This document shows, piece by piece, positions 1 through 12,427 of a stretch of 64,000 nt of DNA. Origin of the DNA: Medicago truncatula. Its lineage: Eukaryota; Streptophyta; Magnoliopsida; Fabales; Fabaceae. The number at the start of each line of letters is the position of its first letter. Position 1 is the stretch's first letter. The position numbers and the translations under genes are program-made. The DNA lies in NCBI RefSeq assembly GCF_003473485.1, contig NC_053043.1, forward strand, positions 38,788,576 to 38,852,575, given 5' to 3'. A model generated the notes under the pieces. The model was not told where the DNA came from. It saw nothing but the letters and a program-made list of their open reading frames with translations, and did not search any database.

Positions 1-1284
1 AGAGGATCGTGTCTTTCATTGGAGAAAATATTTCATCAGTTATGCAATTTTTTAATTTTAAGTAACAAAAAATTATTTTTCTAATTTTTTAAATTTTACT
101 TTTTTTATTTTTTTCTATTTATAAATATTTTGTTTTGCTTCGTAGACGAAGCGATAAACATCAACTAAACCTTTCTTAAAAAAAAAAAAAGAATATTGTC
201 TAAAACTTACACACTTAACCGCAAGATTTTGGATGCATTTTTTATTCAATCTATATTGACGTTGTAAATTGATTTGGAACTTATAAACTACATTTTTTTT
301 TTTTTTAATTATAAGTAAGGTGGAAACCAATAAACATTATCAAAGCGCACATATATAACTACAATATCTTAATTAAAGTGTTCAGTTTAACAATTTTGAT
401 ATAATCAATTGAGTTAGGCCTTATAGACGGTCCATCATCATTTTTAAATATTACTTATACATTTATGTTTTTGCAAATTTTTAGGTAATAATTATTTTTG
501 ACTCAACTTTTTTTTTCCTCCAAAAAATTAGGTAATAAATAATTTTTGAAAAGTTTTTAGGTAGTTGTTGTATTTTACTAATTTGTTAAATTTATTATAA
601 TACCAAAAGTTATTTTTTTTAATAACAATAAATTTATAATACGCAAAAGTTATTAGTTAAGGACAGAAGTAGAAAATCCAATTTTGAAGTTTAGAATATA
701 AATAAATAAAAAACGAAGTACCTTTTTGGGTTTCTCATGCAATGGATTTAATCCCTTCAAAAAAAATATGTAGTTGGTTTCATGAATCAAAAGACAAATT
801 ATTTGACATGGGTCAAACAGATTTCACAAAAAATAATGTTGACATTATCTTATCATTATATTATATATTTTTTATTTTATTTCCTATGAATAAAAAAACC
901 ATTTCTTAGAAAATTAATTGTGTATGTCCACAAGTCTTATCTTAATTGATAAAAATGTCGAAATTATTATATTAGACGTCATGATCGATATTTGAACTCT
1001 GACCATTTTATTTGTATGTATGAGTTTCAATGTTTATTTGCCATTCATCTATTTTAAAAAAGTAATCGTGTATATTTGTTAATTTTCCAATTTTATGAAT
1101 ATAATTAAGGTATTTTGAAAATTTGATGGTAAAAAAAAACGTGTTTTTTCAAACAAGGGAAGATTAGTAAATTGATGACAACGAAACCTACAATTAGATA
1201 ATGGTATAATGGGCAAGAAAGCTGGATATTCGTTTTTCACGTTTTCATGAATGAGATGTTAATCAAATATTTGATATTAAATGG
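1..1284. other. AT-rich intergenic DNA, no gene seen
   Basis: Very AT-rich sequence with long A and T runs. Short open frames here are low-complexity and show no domain or splice structure. Two stretches near 398-430 and 935-1000 resemble worn tRNA-like (SINE-type) box A and box B sequences, but they are too degraded to call. Confidence 0.6.
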
Positions 1285-1610
1285 ACCAATTTTTTGCTTT
1301 TATGAAGCCAAATGTTTATTTATGACATATAATCCAATGGTGTATAGATCATCAAGGTGTATAACAATTCATCAAATAATTCTGGAAATTTGACTTCACT
1401 ATGGGTTTTAAATTTTGATAGGTTTAATTTGATTTGTTAAGTAACAAAAAATTTGTGGTTTTATGAAGCCAAAGGTTTATTTATGATATTCAATAGTAGT
1501 GTATAGGCAATTAAGGTGTGTGACAATTTATCAACTAATTCTTGAATTTGACTTTTCAATGTGGGTTTTGAATTCTGATAGGTTTAATTTTGTTAAACTA
1601 CTAGCATAGT
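1285..1610. repeat. Tandem duplication, about 162 bp x2
   Basis: Two adjacent diverged copies share the order of several landmarks: a 'ttttatgaagcc' motif at about 1297 and again at 1459, then 'gtgtata', 'gacaatt(c/t)atcaa', 'ttgact', and 'gataggtttaatt'. The period is about 162 bp. No coding potential is visible. Confidence 0.7.
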
Positions 1611-2020
1611 AAATATAAAAAAATGCTACCTGACATCTCATGCGACATGTATGATTAAAAAAGGGTCATAAGGTAAAGTATTGAATTTTATAATCACATG
1701 AATTGATACTTGTTTTGCTTGTTGTGTTTTGAAATTATTTTAAAAAAGAATTTAAAGTTTGTGAAAAACTGGCTTATTAGTTATTCGGATGAGATTAGGT
1801 ATCTAATCATGCGGTGTGTGGCATGGCGGTGATTAACACACACCCACTTCCTATAGTTTCGGTTTTAAAAAGCAAAAAGTTAACAAGAATACAAATAATA
1901 AAATTGGTCTTCTTCTGTTTTTTGTATTTTTGCATAATTTGTTTTTGTCTTCCCTATCAACAAAAAAAAATATTTTTGTTTTTTATAAGATATGTTTGAT
2001 AATTACGATATAATAGCGAC
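1611..2020. other. Intergenic DNA, nothing recognised
   Basis: AT-rich. The short open frame around 1814-1999 ends in a hydrophobic low-complexity stretch and has no recognisable family or splice context. Confidence 0.5.
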
Positions 2021-2228
2021 AAATCTAATAAGAGAATCAGTTAAAGATATGATATAATATAAGCGTTTTTACACAATAACAACTTTTTTGTTGATTTTCG
2101 AATTTCCAATAAAAATAACCTCGTAAATCTAATAAGAGAGTCGGTTAAAGATATGATATAATATAAGCGTTTTCACAAGATAACAACCTTTTTATTGATT
2201 CTTGGATTCCCAATAAAAATAACTTTGT
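2021..2228. repeat. Tandem duplication, 104 bp x2
   Basis: Unit one begins at 2021 with 'aaatctaataagaga' and unit two begins exactly 104 bp later at 2125 with the same words. Both units continue through 'gatatgatataatataagcg' and end in 'ccaataaaaataac'. The divergence is modest, which suggests a fairly recent local duplication. Confidence 0.8.
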
Positions 2229-2324
2229 AAAGCTTGGTCAAAAAACAAATTTAGGTTCTAACAAATGTTTAATATTTGGTTGAGCTTATTTTTTGTTTGG
2301 GTTACAATAGTTGAACTTATTAAT

Positions 2325-2420
2325 TTTTTTTTTGGTGTTTGGGATTCGAACACTGAACTTTGCATATATTATGTTTTGTCTTTATCAATTGAGTTAAATT
2401 CATAGAGACAGTTAAGCTTA
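2325..2420 (-). repeat. SINE-like tRNA-derived remnant
   Basis: Read on the minus strand this has a box-A-like 'taactcaattgataaag' followed about 30 nt later by a box-B-like 'gttcgaatccc', then an A-rich tail. That is the layout of a plant tRNA-derived SINE head. No target-site duplication was found, so this is a weak call. Confidence 0.4.
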
Positions 2421-3007
2421 TTAATTAGTTGAATTAAAATCAATTGGTTGCACTATATAGCAATTTAGTTTTTTTTTTACTTGTAAAAAATGGTGTTTTA
2501 GAGGAGATAAAAAGTTAATAATAATAAAATAGATTTTTTTCACCTTACAGAATGTATGTTCTAAAATTATAAAAATAAAACATTTGAGTTCAATAGAAAA
2601 CAAAATGGACCACAGAAGAGGGAGGGTGTACTCAATGGATAGAGTAGAGTACATCACCACATCAAAAATAAAATAAGGGAAGGTGAAAAGTATAGCATAA
2701 TAAGTGCCAAGGTATATTCTTTGTTTATCTCTTTTCCCTTTTTCTCCATCAAATAGCACATAGAAAGATGACACAACAATATTGAAGTAGGGTCCATCTC
2801 CTCTCAGCCGCAATTAAATGATTAACATGGGACTTCACTTTTTCTCAAATCCTCTCATTCCTCCTTCCTCAGGCCTTAGCTACTCTCCCATGTGCACCAT
2901 TCTCTCTACCAGAAGCCATTTGATATGTCTACTCATATGCACACTTCCAAATAGAAAAATTAATTCTAATGGCATGAAACACTTATGTCACCTAGCTCTC
3001 CGAAACT
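2421..3007. other. Intergenic DNA, chance open frames only
   Basis: A 130-codon minus-strand open frame (2421-2813) lies in AT-rich sequence. Its product is a mixture of aromatic and hydrophobic residues with no motif. I see no promoter, splice site pattern or conservation cue that would support a gene. Confidence 0.5.
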
Positions 3008-3653
3008 AAGGATGTGAATAGACTAGGTCGAGTTACGTTTTGTAAGATTTAAGTTTGATCTGTCAAATTTTTGTGATGCTTAAATCTAGTTTGTGGTTTA
3101 TTATATGCTTATTATTTAAGCCTGAGTCTAGTCTTATGAAAGTTTGATTAGGTCTGCTAGCCTGTTTAAATGTCTATTTCATATGAACATCTTTAAATAA
3201 GTAATGTGATTCAAGGTTAAATAGACTAGCGAACTAATAAATCAATGATATTAAACTCTCTTTCGATATTTAACATGAAGTTTTAGAGAACTTTACTATA
3301 TATTATTTCATATTTCAATTCTAATTTATAATAATACACTTAAATATGCGATAAAATAATGTAAACTAATTATTTTAAAATTTTTTTTGTCAATTTTTTT
3401 AAAGGTTGACAAATTTATAATTTAATTCAAAGTAGAGTATATAATATATAATCAATAATATTATTCATATTTACATAAGTAGGTCGGCCTAATAGGCCTA
3501 AAAGGCTTTTCTAATAGCTTGTGGCCTGACCTTTTAAGCTAAATAGACTTCTAAAAAATCCTGGGCCTTGCCTATTTAAAAAAAAAAAAAGTCTGACTTG
3601 GTCTGTCGTAGGCTAGGCCGTGGGCCGGCCTGGCCTATTCTCATGCCTACCCA
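3008..3653. mobile_element. Non-autonomous hAT-like element (MITE), degraded
   Basis: The left end (near 3010, 'gatgtgaatagactagg') is roughly an inverted copy of the right end (near 3650, whose complement reads 'catgagaataggccagg'). Inside are many 'aggccta/ggcctg' words typical of legume non-autonomous hAT repeats. No transposase is present. The family name is from memory of plant repeats and not proven. Confidence 0.5.
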
Positions 3654-3654
3654 T

Positions 3655-3850
3655 AATAATATAATATTTGTACAACAATTTTCTGATAATTTTTGTGTTA
3701 ATTTTTTTATCTCATATTCATATTCTATTTTTACTTTTTTTTCTCTATTGTTTTGATTTTTGTGTCGTTACTCAATTTTTTTTTTGTAAACTTATGGTTG
3801 CCCCAAAAGTTATCATATAAATGGTTGTTCAAATAACACAACTCATAGAT
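3655..3850. mobile_element. Foldback MITE, same family as 54145 and 59839
   Basis: It begins 'aatatttgtacaacaa' and ends with the inverse 'ttgttcaaataacac', with 'ttgttttgat' in the middle. The two other copies in this window (54145-54329 and 59839-60008) share the ends and the layout. This copy is the most diverged and its target-site duplication is not readable. Confidence 0.5.
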
Positions 3851-4798
3851 ATATGGTATATTCCTTAAAAAAAAAAAGATATATGGTATATGATCGGATT
3901 AATTTTATTTATTGTACACATGTTTCCAATTAAATCATGCCAAATATATTTGTAGAGATATTTTATGAAGTAATTTAATAGATGACATTGTAAAATAATT
4001 TGATTGAATGTTTGCATAAATATATCTTATACTTGATGAGGAATGCTAGTATCATTCATTTTTCAACACTTTTTTTAGCAACTACTCTTTTATTGGATAA
4101 AATCAATGTATATCCCACCACTTTATGTATGTTCAATTTTTAACGTGTAAATCCATAATGATTTAAACCAATAAAAAAGTAAGTATTAAATAATGTATTC
4201 AAGAAAGAGTGTTATTAACATTAATCTATACTTATTTGATTTTAATTAAATCTACATGTATATGTATCGTGTAGGTAGTTTGGTTGATAAACTAAGAGAT
4301 GTTGAGGGAGTTTCAAACAAAAGATCCACGATTTGATAGGAGAGAACTAACATAATTGCTAATATTGTTAACATTTGGTTATAAGAAAATCCATAGGTAT
4401 ATATGTGTCATAATGGGAAAGAATTGAATGATTTGAAAACTGTGATTAGCTGGATATTAATCACCGTTTTTCTAGTTTGGTGTGGCATAAGATGCAACGA
4501 ATTTACTACATTTTATTATCTGGCAGAAACACCTTAATTTTGTATTGATCTTATCTTATCTTATTTTATTTTTATAATGTGAATTTTTTGTGTAGACATG
4601 TAATGTGAATAAATATTCTCATCTTCTGAATATGTGATATGAAAAATTTAAATGTTCATGTGTTGCGTGATTAATAAATTTCGTATGCTGACATGAATAT
4701 TTTGAATGTTATTGCTTGTCTAATATTAAGAGAAATAAATTGAGCATAAAGAATAAAAAGAATTTGTTTTGACAAATAACTATTTTGCTCTCTATCTT

Positions 4799-4830
<32 letters not shown>

Positions 4831-5321
4831 CTATTATGGTATCTAAATGTGTAGGATGTTGTAACTATTATCTTTAATTGTAACGAAATTGCAACCGCAT
4901 CTCTAGTGTTTATTTTGTTAATAATTTTATATACTAAATCGACCAACGAAAAACACATTTGAGAATTGTTGATGGGGCAAGAATTTAGCCGAGTTCGGTT
5001 AAGTGTCCTCAATTGTGATTCTCCTTGTTTCAAGTGATTGACGATAAGGGAGTAATTATGTCCTTATGTTGTGGGTTCCCTAACTTCTCCAATAGAGAGT
5101 TTGGTATGGTTGTTTTTGGGTTGTTTGAACTACACTAAGAAATGCATAAAAAATGAAGACAAAAGCTGAAAGATAAAAGGATAAAAATGTGCAATTGGTT
5201 TGTTTGATTGATTGGATGTGTTAATTATAGTGTATAAACAGAGTATTCATAGTGAAAATATTGCCTATTAGCCAAACAATGTGGCATGTAGTTATAAACC
5301 TTTGCTCAACTAATTTTGCAG
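3851..5321. other. Intergenic DNA with poly-A tract
   Basis: No gene recognised. It holds a run of about 28 A at 4803-4830. A weak foldback near 4046-4230 ('gaatgctagtatcatt' against 'gtgttattaacatt') may be another MITE remnant. Confidence 0.45.
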
Positions 5322-5471
5322 GTAATGCACGAGTTTCCCTCGGATGATGAGATGATGCGACGCAGTTACCAATATATGACCTACTCTTACTTTAAGCTTG
5401 ATATCAAGTACAATAAACCTCCAATTGTTGAAATTTATTTGCCACCAGGCCTTGTGTTGTTCACAATGTAA
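5322..5471 (+). pseudogene. Exon-like relic of an unrecognised gene
   Basis: A frame of 49 codons opens directly after a good acceptor (polypyrimidine then 'tttgcag') and ends at TAA 5469-5471. The product has unusually balanced composition for this region: an acidic start (EFPSDDEMMRR), then aromatic residues (YQYMTYSYFKLDIKYNKPP) and a hydrophobic end (VEIYLPPGLVLF). I do not recognise the family. It is probably a last exon or an exon relic. No upstream exon was found. Confidence 0.35.
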
Positions 5472-8311
5472 AGCAGGGACAGATTTTCACATTACCACTT
5501 TTGTCGAGGTAAAATCACTATTCACATTAGTCTTTCTCATATATTAACCTTTTCATATAACTATTTTTTGCTTCTTCCTTTTAGGTTAAGAAGGAAAGTC
5601 CTTTCGTGCGGCATATAGAGAGTTTCTAGAAGGATGAACAAATTCAGATTTGGGAAAACCTATAAGAAATGTTCCTCTTTGTAGGTTTTTAGAAGAAAAA
5701 AAAAATACATATGGGACTCCTTTTCTTCCTTTTGATGTAAAATTTGACTACATATCCAACCTATAAGAAAATGAATCTTACCATGTTTTCCTTTTGTAAG
5801 TGAGCTTTCCATAACTCCTAGATTTTTTAGGGAAGAAGGGTATCGATCCAAAGAATGAAGATCAGAGGAAGCGCAACAAACAACATTTATGATGTGCGAA
5901 AAGGGAAAACTTCCAGCTATAACTTTTCTTAGATCTCTATTATGAAGGTAGTTTTTTTCCTCCTTTAGCAAATCTATTATGGAATCCCTTATCTCTCTTG
6001 GAGAGTGTTTGTTTACTCATTCTTTGGAGGAATTCGTAACTCAAAAATCAAAACATATCACCTTTCTATCTCAGTCACATTCTTCCCAAGTTCGAGTCCT
6101 AGATGGATAAATGAAAAGGTATTTTGTTGATGTTGGTTCTTCTTCATCAAATCATTTTTCTTTTTTGAGGAGGACTTAGCTAAATTGAGCACAATGTTTC
6201 AAAACGATCTCCCTTTTGAGTCCAATAAGATAGTTGCATTTAGAGTTTTCATATATTTAAAGTCACCCCTCTTTGATACTCCTGATGGTCTCATTTCCTT
6301 GAACCGCCAAGTTTCCAATTGAAATGAACTCTATCTATAGATATTTTTTCAGTTGTGTTTAAATTATATATAATTATGAGTTTTTTCTCCCAGTCCACTA
6401 AGTAGAAATCCGCATAAATCCAATTTTACCTGCACAGAATGCGTGTAGAGATGTCTTCCATGAGATGTCTTGTTTTGCGGAATTACATAATTTATCAATA
6501 AAAAGATTCAAAACACTTATGAAGTTGTATAGTTAGAGAAGAAACCGGATTACAACGACTCAAATGAAAATAATACAAAATATGTCTTAAACCATGAGCA
6601 AATAATCTAAAAATCCTATGAATTGTCTTCAAATGCTTATTAAAAATGACCTACAAACATATCTAAACATCATACGATGAGGTGTTACCGATCCTCTTGG
6701 TATTATGGTCAATCATCATACTCCTCGTCACCCACTTTAGGAAGTCAACTGATGCAACTATATTTTTGTACTCGACTATCTCTGGACAAGTTGGAATATT
6801 AGAGACATTTTCACTTATTAGTTATGGGTCATGATCACATAGCATTGGTGTATTAATAATATTTGTATGGACATCCATTGTTTCTTAATTAGTCGTGATT
6901 GACTCATCTGGGGTGACAACTTCTTTGTTGGGGAATACTTAGGTATCAGCTGGGAATGACTCGTCTAAATCCTTCAACACCTCATGCGATTAAAAATCCT
7001 TCCCACCTTGGTCATGGACCTTAGCAATCAACGACATTGTTTGTTGTTTCTTTAGTAAGTAACACTTCATTTGTTGCATTCGTTCATATGTCCTAGTTAT
7101 GCCTATCGCCTTTGGGTTTTGCTTCCATGGCCTTCTAATCTCTCATCTCTTGAGATGAATTTTTTTGATGGACCATGAACTCCAATGTTGTCTTTGACCT
7201 TGATCTCTAATAAATCCATGCCTTCTTCTACAGTGCCTCTAAACTTTCTCTTCGTACTCATTAGGCGAGGGGTTCTCGTTGATTCTCGGCATGCAAAATT
7301 CCAGTAAATAGTAAGGGTGTTCGTCGTGCGGTTTAGGTCATAGTTTTAAATACCCGCATTTTAATTTGGATGATTTAAAAAATTCTATCTAATCTGATTC
7401 AATTTTATGAGGTTTAACTTTAATCGGTTTTTGGATATCCAAATTACGATGTTGTTAAAAAAATTTATTAAAATAAATATTATAAAGATAGCGTAAAGTC
7501 ATAGTTTTGATGCAAAATATAGTGTATATAACATACTAAAAATTGATAATTAGGAATGAAAATATAACATCAAATATATGGCCATCTTTCGTTATGTCAA
7601 AGGTGTATTTAGTTCAATCTTCTAATGAAATGATGTCCTTCCCTTTGGTTGACCTTAAGGCTGAACACATATAGTTCTTACTTTTCAGGATCTCAACTGT
7701 TAAAATATTTGTCACTTGATCGACTAACATATAATCATCATCATCATATTCTTCAGTGTCTATGATTGAAACAAGGCGTGGACCTCTTCTTCAGCTAGCA
7801 TGCATCTTTTCCCTTTCTTGAATAAATTGTTCTATGCATGGTCTTTGGGAAGCCAATTCGTTTTGATCCTCAAGATTTTTTCTGTTTAAATATACTTTTA
7901 GTGAAGATGAAAGACAATATATTTAATTTACCCAACGAATGATCGGTGGATTTGAAGTAACTCGTTAAACTTGCTATTGAGTTTTTTTTTTTTTTTAAAT
8001 GGCAAAATATATTTTTTGAAGGAATAGAATGAGTGAATCTTGAAATTTTTATTTCAAGGTAAGGATTTTAATTTAACCCTCAAAATATTTTAGCTTGAAA
8101 CAAAAAAAAAAAATAATGGAAGAAGAAAAAAAATCATGCAATTAAAAGACATCTATTGTTTTGTTATTTTGTGGTAATAAGTGTTGACTACAATAGAAAA
8201 TGGAATTAAAGCTTAACATATTAATTAATCTAAGCCATTAACCAATATTAGAATTAAAGGTCAAAATTTGGAGTAAGATATTACATTTACTCTTGGAGTC
8301 AAAATATCCCC

Positions 8312-8315
<4 letters not shown>
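5472..8315. other. Long gene-poor stretch
   Basis: No gene recognised. Composition is more balanced around 6.4-7.3 kb than in the flanks, so this part may be decayed transposon or gene sequence, but frames are closed by stops on both strands. No terminal repeats were found. Confidence 0.45.

Positions 8316-8348
<33 letters not shown>
8316..8348. repeat. (TA)n microsatellite
   Basis: Uninterrupted alternating TA over about 33 bp. It sits at the left edge of a copy of the MORN downstream flank. A similar TA tract occupies the equivalent place at about 28610-28630 in the second MORN unit. Confidence 0.85.
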
Positions 8349-8351
<3 letters not shown>

Positions 8352-9225
8352 CTATAACCGAGACAAATAGATTGTGAAAGAAAATTTGAGTCCAGTTTAT
8401 TGTCTGTTGAGTTACATAGTATTGAAGATGTCCATATTGGGTTTATTTATTTAAAAAAGAATTGTTTTTGATCCTCTTTCAACACGCACTCTTGTAGTTT
8501 CGGGGGAACATGAATATGAATATGTGCATCACATGTATTATAGTTTGGCATTTATTCTCATGTTAATGAGTGTTTTATTTTTCCTACGTAGAGATCATGA
8601 TGACGTGAAAGGGTGATCTCAATTACTATAGGAGATGAAGATGTAGAGCTAGGATTTTAGAGTCAGCTTTCTTTTATTCCTCTGTGTAGACGTTTTATAT
8701 CAAGTTGAACTCTATTCTAAAATTACAATTCTTAAAATATCTCACCTTGTTGAGTGTTAGTGTTGATAGACATCTTATTCAGATTTTGTTTAGCTCATTG
8801 CATGATAGTTTAAGATTGTCGGTGTTTAATGTTTACCTACATATCAATCATTGAGTGAGTGGTATTCTTGTGCATGAGATCATTATTTATTTAACTCAGA
8901 GAGCTAGCTTGATGCAATTTCTAGCTTCATTACATATTTAAATCATTGAATAGAAGAAGAGAAGCGTGTTTCCAACACTAGTTATACAAGAAGAGAAGCG
9001 TGTTCGCTTTGTGGTGAGTTGCGTGTTGTAGTGTTTATTTTTTATTTGATGGATGTAGTCGATTCCACTTAGTGGGATAATGCTTGGTTGTTGTTGTACT
9101 TAAAATATTATTTTAGTTGTGTTGGCCTGTTTTGATATGCAAGATTTTTCCTTTTGTTTATTAATATGCTTTCATTTTAGCTGAATATCTGCTATGGCTG
9201 CTAGGATATAGGCTTATAGGATGAA
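8349..9225 (+). repeat. Orphan diverged copy of the MORN downstream flank
   Basis: This stretch aligns in order with 18535-19200 and 28510-29190, the flanks downstream of the two MORN frames. Shared landmarks are 'gagacaa(a/g)tag', 'catattgggtttatttatt', 'gtttcggggg', 'gcatcacatgta', the acceptor-like 'cctacg(t/c)ag' with 'agatcatgatgacgtgaaagg', and 'gtgtagacgtttta'. No MORN-coding sequence precedes it here. It is the oldest-looking of four copies (others: 18.5, 28.5 and, partly, 53.3-54.5 kb). Confidence 0.75.
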
Positions 9226-9510
9226 TTATGTGCAGTCATGATTAGTCAATTTTCTATAGCTCAGTGGATATTAGCTCCTTCCTCTTTATTATATTTGGAT
9301 TTCTTTGTTTGTAGAGATTGAAAATTGTTACTGCGCTGTTTTCACTATTACTTTTTCCTATATCAGAATGCGTCGATTTCAGCTAACGACGATTACAAAT
9401 TCTACTTTCCAAGACACAGGCATAGCAGCTATAGGCGTGGTGCATCAATTTCACTTCCAAATATCCCAGATATCCCTTTAAGCATGGTGTTGCCTCATTT
9501 TGGAAAATGA
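9226..9510 (+). pseudogene. Exon-like relic next to a dispersed repeat
   Basis: The part from 9250 to 9355 ('tatagctcagtggat' through 'gagattgaaaatt') is repeated at 53339-53450. From about 9355 an open frame ends at TGA 9508-9510, encoding a basic, histidine- and arginine-rich piece (FYFPRHRHSSYRRG) followed by SISLPNIPDIPLSMVLPHFGK in part. The family is not recognised. Probably a gene relic. Confidence 0.3.
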
Positions 9511-12344
9511 AGTGCTGTTTTTAAGATTCTCAATACGTAAGCTACTGCAGTTTTTTGTGCAATGTCTAAATTGTGCCGCTACGGAAATATTTTACTAGCA
9601 TGCGTTGGTTATGAATATGAATATAATGTGCTTTTACATCTGCTGCTGCACAATATAATGATTGATATATATAATGTGCTTTTACATCTACTCTACTAAC
9701 TTGCTCCTTGGGTGTGCTCTCAAAGTTCTTATCAGCACTTGCTACCTCAAAATCATCCCTCCTATGGAACTCTTTAACTTGTTTCTTTGATTAAATTAAC
9801 AAGTGTTATCAACCTTGAATCATTGTATGTTTTGATTCACAATGAGTTCTGGAAAATCACTGAGCTAAGAAGAATCCATCAAATCACTCTTCAGCCAACT
9901 CATCAGTGACAACCTCATCTGCTTCAGTCCAAGTGAACGTAAAAAAAGAGGCAAACTTTCTTTTGATTCAATTCACCAAATCAGTAACACTTAACTTTGT
10001 ATAAAACAATAGTAACTGTGATGCCGTGCCCCCCATAGCTGCCAATCAACTTACAAATGGCAAGTCCCAACATGCAAACATCGTTGATTAGTCTCTCTTA
10101 GTTCCAATCCCTTCTAAACATGTCCTAGACTTGTCCTTTTGTTTGATAGCCTAATAATTATATTGACCCTCTAATTGATTACAATCTTTCAATTACACAT
10201 CCTGGCTTAGTATCGTACCCTAATCGAATATCTTAAACTTCCTGATTGCAAATATACCACCGCGTTTACACTTTACACTTGGTTTCTTTGGTTGGTACAT
10301 ATGAATGTTTACACTAAGTTTTTCTAAAACAATTATGTTTTCGCAGTTTTCTATAATTAAAAAAAAAAAGCGACAAAGTGAAAATAAGATGGTATTTTCT
10401 GTAATAATTAGAAAATGTTTTCTATAATAAAAAAACAGTGTGCTAAAAATAGAAAATGCTTTTGTAAATAAAAAAAACAACAAGATCTTCAAGCTCATAA
10501 AGGTTCCTCGCCCTCACCAACACCGCAAAAAAGGAATGATATATAGTTCAAACCAAATATAGTTCAACACAGGTTATAATAGGATCACAAATAGCAAACC
10601 ATTGATAAATGTAGTCCCCTCCTGTAGAAATTCATGCTTCCAGGGTTTGTCTTAAAAAATGTCCAAGAAATATTCCGAATAATTGAATATATGATCTGTA
10701 TCATCCTTCAACCAGGCTATTAAATAAGTGTCTCTTTAGGTGCAATAAAATTAACCATTTGCATACAAATCATTCTAGTACTCAAATTCAGAAAATACTG
10801 CATTAAGCTTAAAAGTTAACTAAAGCTGTAGTGCAGAATAATTGCCTGGGACTGAGAGTTAGAGAAGGTGGTGTGATGCCTACAGGAGGAATAAAAGGAT
10901 GGTTATGAGAGTGATATGATGACCAGAGATCAGATGCGTAAAAGCATATACAAAACAGGAAGGTGGGTCTGAGACTGAGTTTAAGGGAACCTTGACTCAT
11001 TGAAACATAAGAGAGGAAGTTGGAAATCTATTAATAAGGTACATGCTAGTCAAGAACGCATGCATGGTCCCAAAATTAGGAAAATAGGCATTCTTCCTGT
11101 TTCTTCTATTTTACAAAGTAATCCAAATTTCATCTCATTGAAATGAATCTCTACTACTTTGTGTACAGATCAAGTGAAACAAAATCAGTCCATACCTTTC
11201 AGATTTTGATGTGCTCGAGAATCCTGTACAAATGTTCCATATGCAAAAAGTTACAGTGAAAAATATTCAAAACATAAGAATAGAAATAATTCTGATCTTG
11301 TGCCCCAACTACATAAGCATGGTTCCTTGCCATTTTGGTAGGAAGGAAACGATATAAATGCCAACAAATGTTAGAGTAACAGAAATCCCTTTCTTCCATA
11401 TCTATATGATAATGATATAATATGAACTTCATAAATGTTTTCTTAATTTCTCTTGGTTGTCATGTGTGGATTATGTATACTGTATGTTATCAAATTGGTA
11501 CTTTCCTTGAGCTGAATGATAGAATTCTGATTTTTGTTAAATAGAACTAGATCCGCTTATTCATTTTTGTTTTCCGCATGGGTGTCAACGGTGCAGCCAT
11601 TACACATGTTATATCTCAGTATGTTTTACTTGGTTGTGATTCAATTTTCTGATTATAGTTTAATACAGATTTAAGGAATACTTTATGCAGACCTATCTTG
11701 TCTCTTAATTTCCTTTTGCTTCTTTTTGATTTTTTCATCTCTCATTTTCAAATTAACTGTAAATGTAGGTATCTACTTTCAGCTATACTCCTGTGGAGTT
11801 TGAACAAACAAGTTGATCTTATACCTCCAAGCAACAAACATATGCAATTCAACCGATTTGCCAAAAATGGTAAAGGTTTATTATGCTTATATATACGAAA
11901 TGGCTTTGTCATTAATTTCTTAGCAGAGATATACTTCCTAGGGATATTTATCGAAACAAATTGTTCAATGTTATTTTAGGTTTATACACAAATTTGGCAC
12001 GTCAAATTTGTCTTAGAAATTTACTCCGTGCTACTCCTTTTTCGTTCAAATTGGTAGTTCCATTGATTATGTTTGACTATAATTATTTGGCTATAATTAT
12101 CAAAACTTTAATGGAATTATGTTTGAGTTGAAAAGTTGACTGATGTTGATTTTGCTTCTTTATAAAGGCAGTGCATGATTATTGAGGTTCAGATAATTGT
12201 GATGACACAAAAATTTCAACCTGTAATCATTTGTAGCAAGTGAAAGTGAGTAAATCTTATTTCCATTAGAATAATGCTAAAAGAACTATCTCATATACCA
12301 TATCTGAAATATTAGTCATAAAGGTGCTGTTCATAATTCTTCAG
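9511..12344. other. Gene-poor stretch with weak exon-like pieces
   Basis: No complete gene. A small repeat of 'aatgtgcttttacatct' occurs twice near 9628 and 9674. Around 11765-11880 on the plus strand a piece encoding YLLSAILLWSLNKQVDLIPP looks more protein-like than its surroundings and may be an exon relic. Everything else is AT-rich and closed by stops. Confidence 0.4.
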
Positions 12345-12427
12345 CCTTTGCACCTGGGAGTATTCCGAGTGAGCCTGATGAAAAAATTGTTCTCGAGCTA
12401 CCGTCATCAATGGTCCGGCCAATTTAG
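12345..12427 (+). pseudogene. Fragment resembling the PH-BEACH region of a BEACH protein
   Basis: After an acceptor ('attcttcag') the frame encodes APGSIPSEPDEKIVLELPSS then MVRP before a stop. This recalls the strand leading into the PH-BEACH domain of plant BEACH-domain proteins, where an 'E-x-x-ELP-x-x-MVRPL' pattern is common. Only about 27 residues are present and similarity stops after MVRP, so I read it as a relic. Recognition is from memory and tentative. Confidence 0.3.

Noticed and set aside
2421-2813. 130-codon minus-strand frame
   Set aside because: Low-complexity hydrophobic product in AT-rich DNA, no start context or family.
8316-8348. TA tract as a promoter TATA region
   Set aside because: A simple microsatellite, also expanded at the paralogous site in unit 2.
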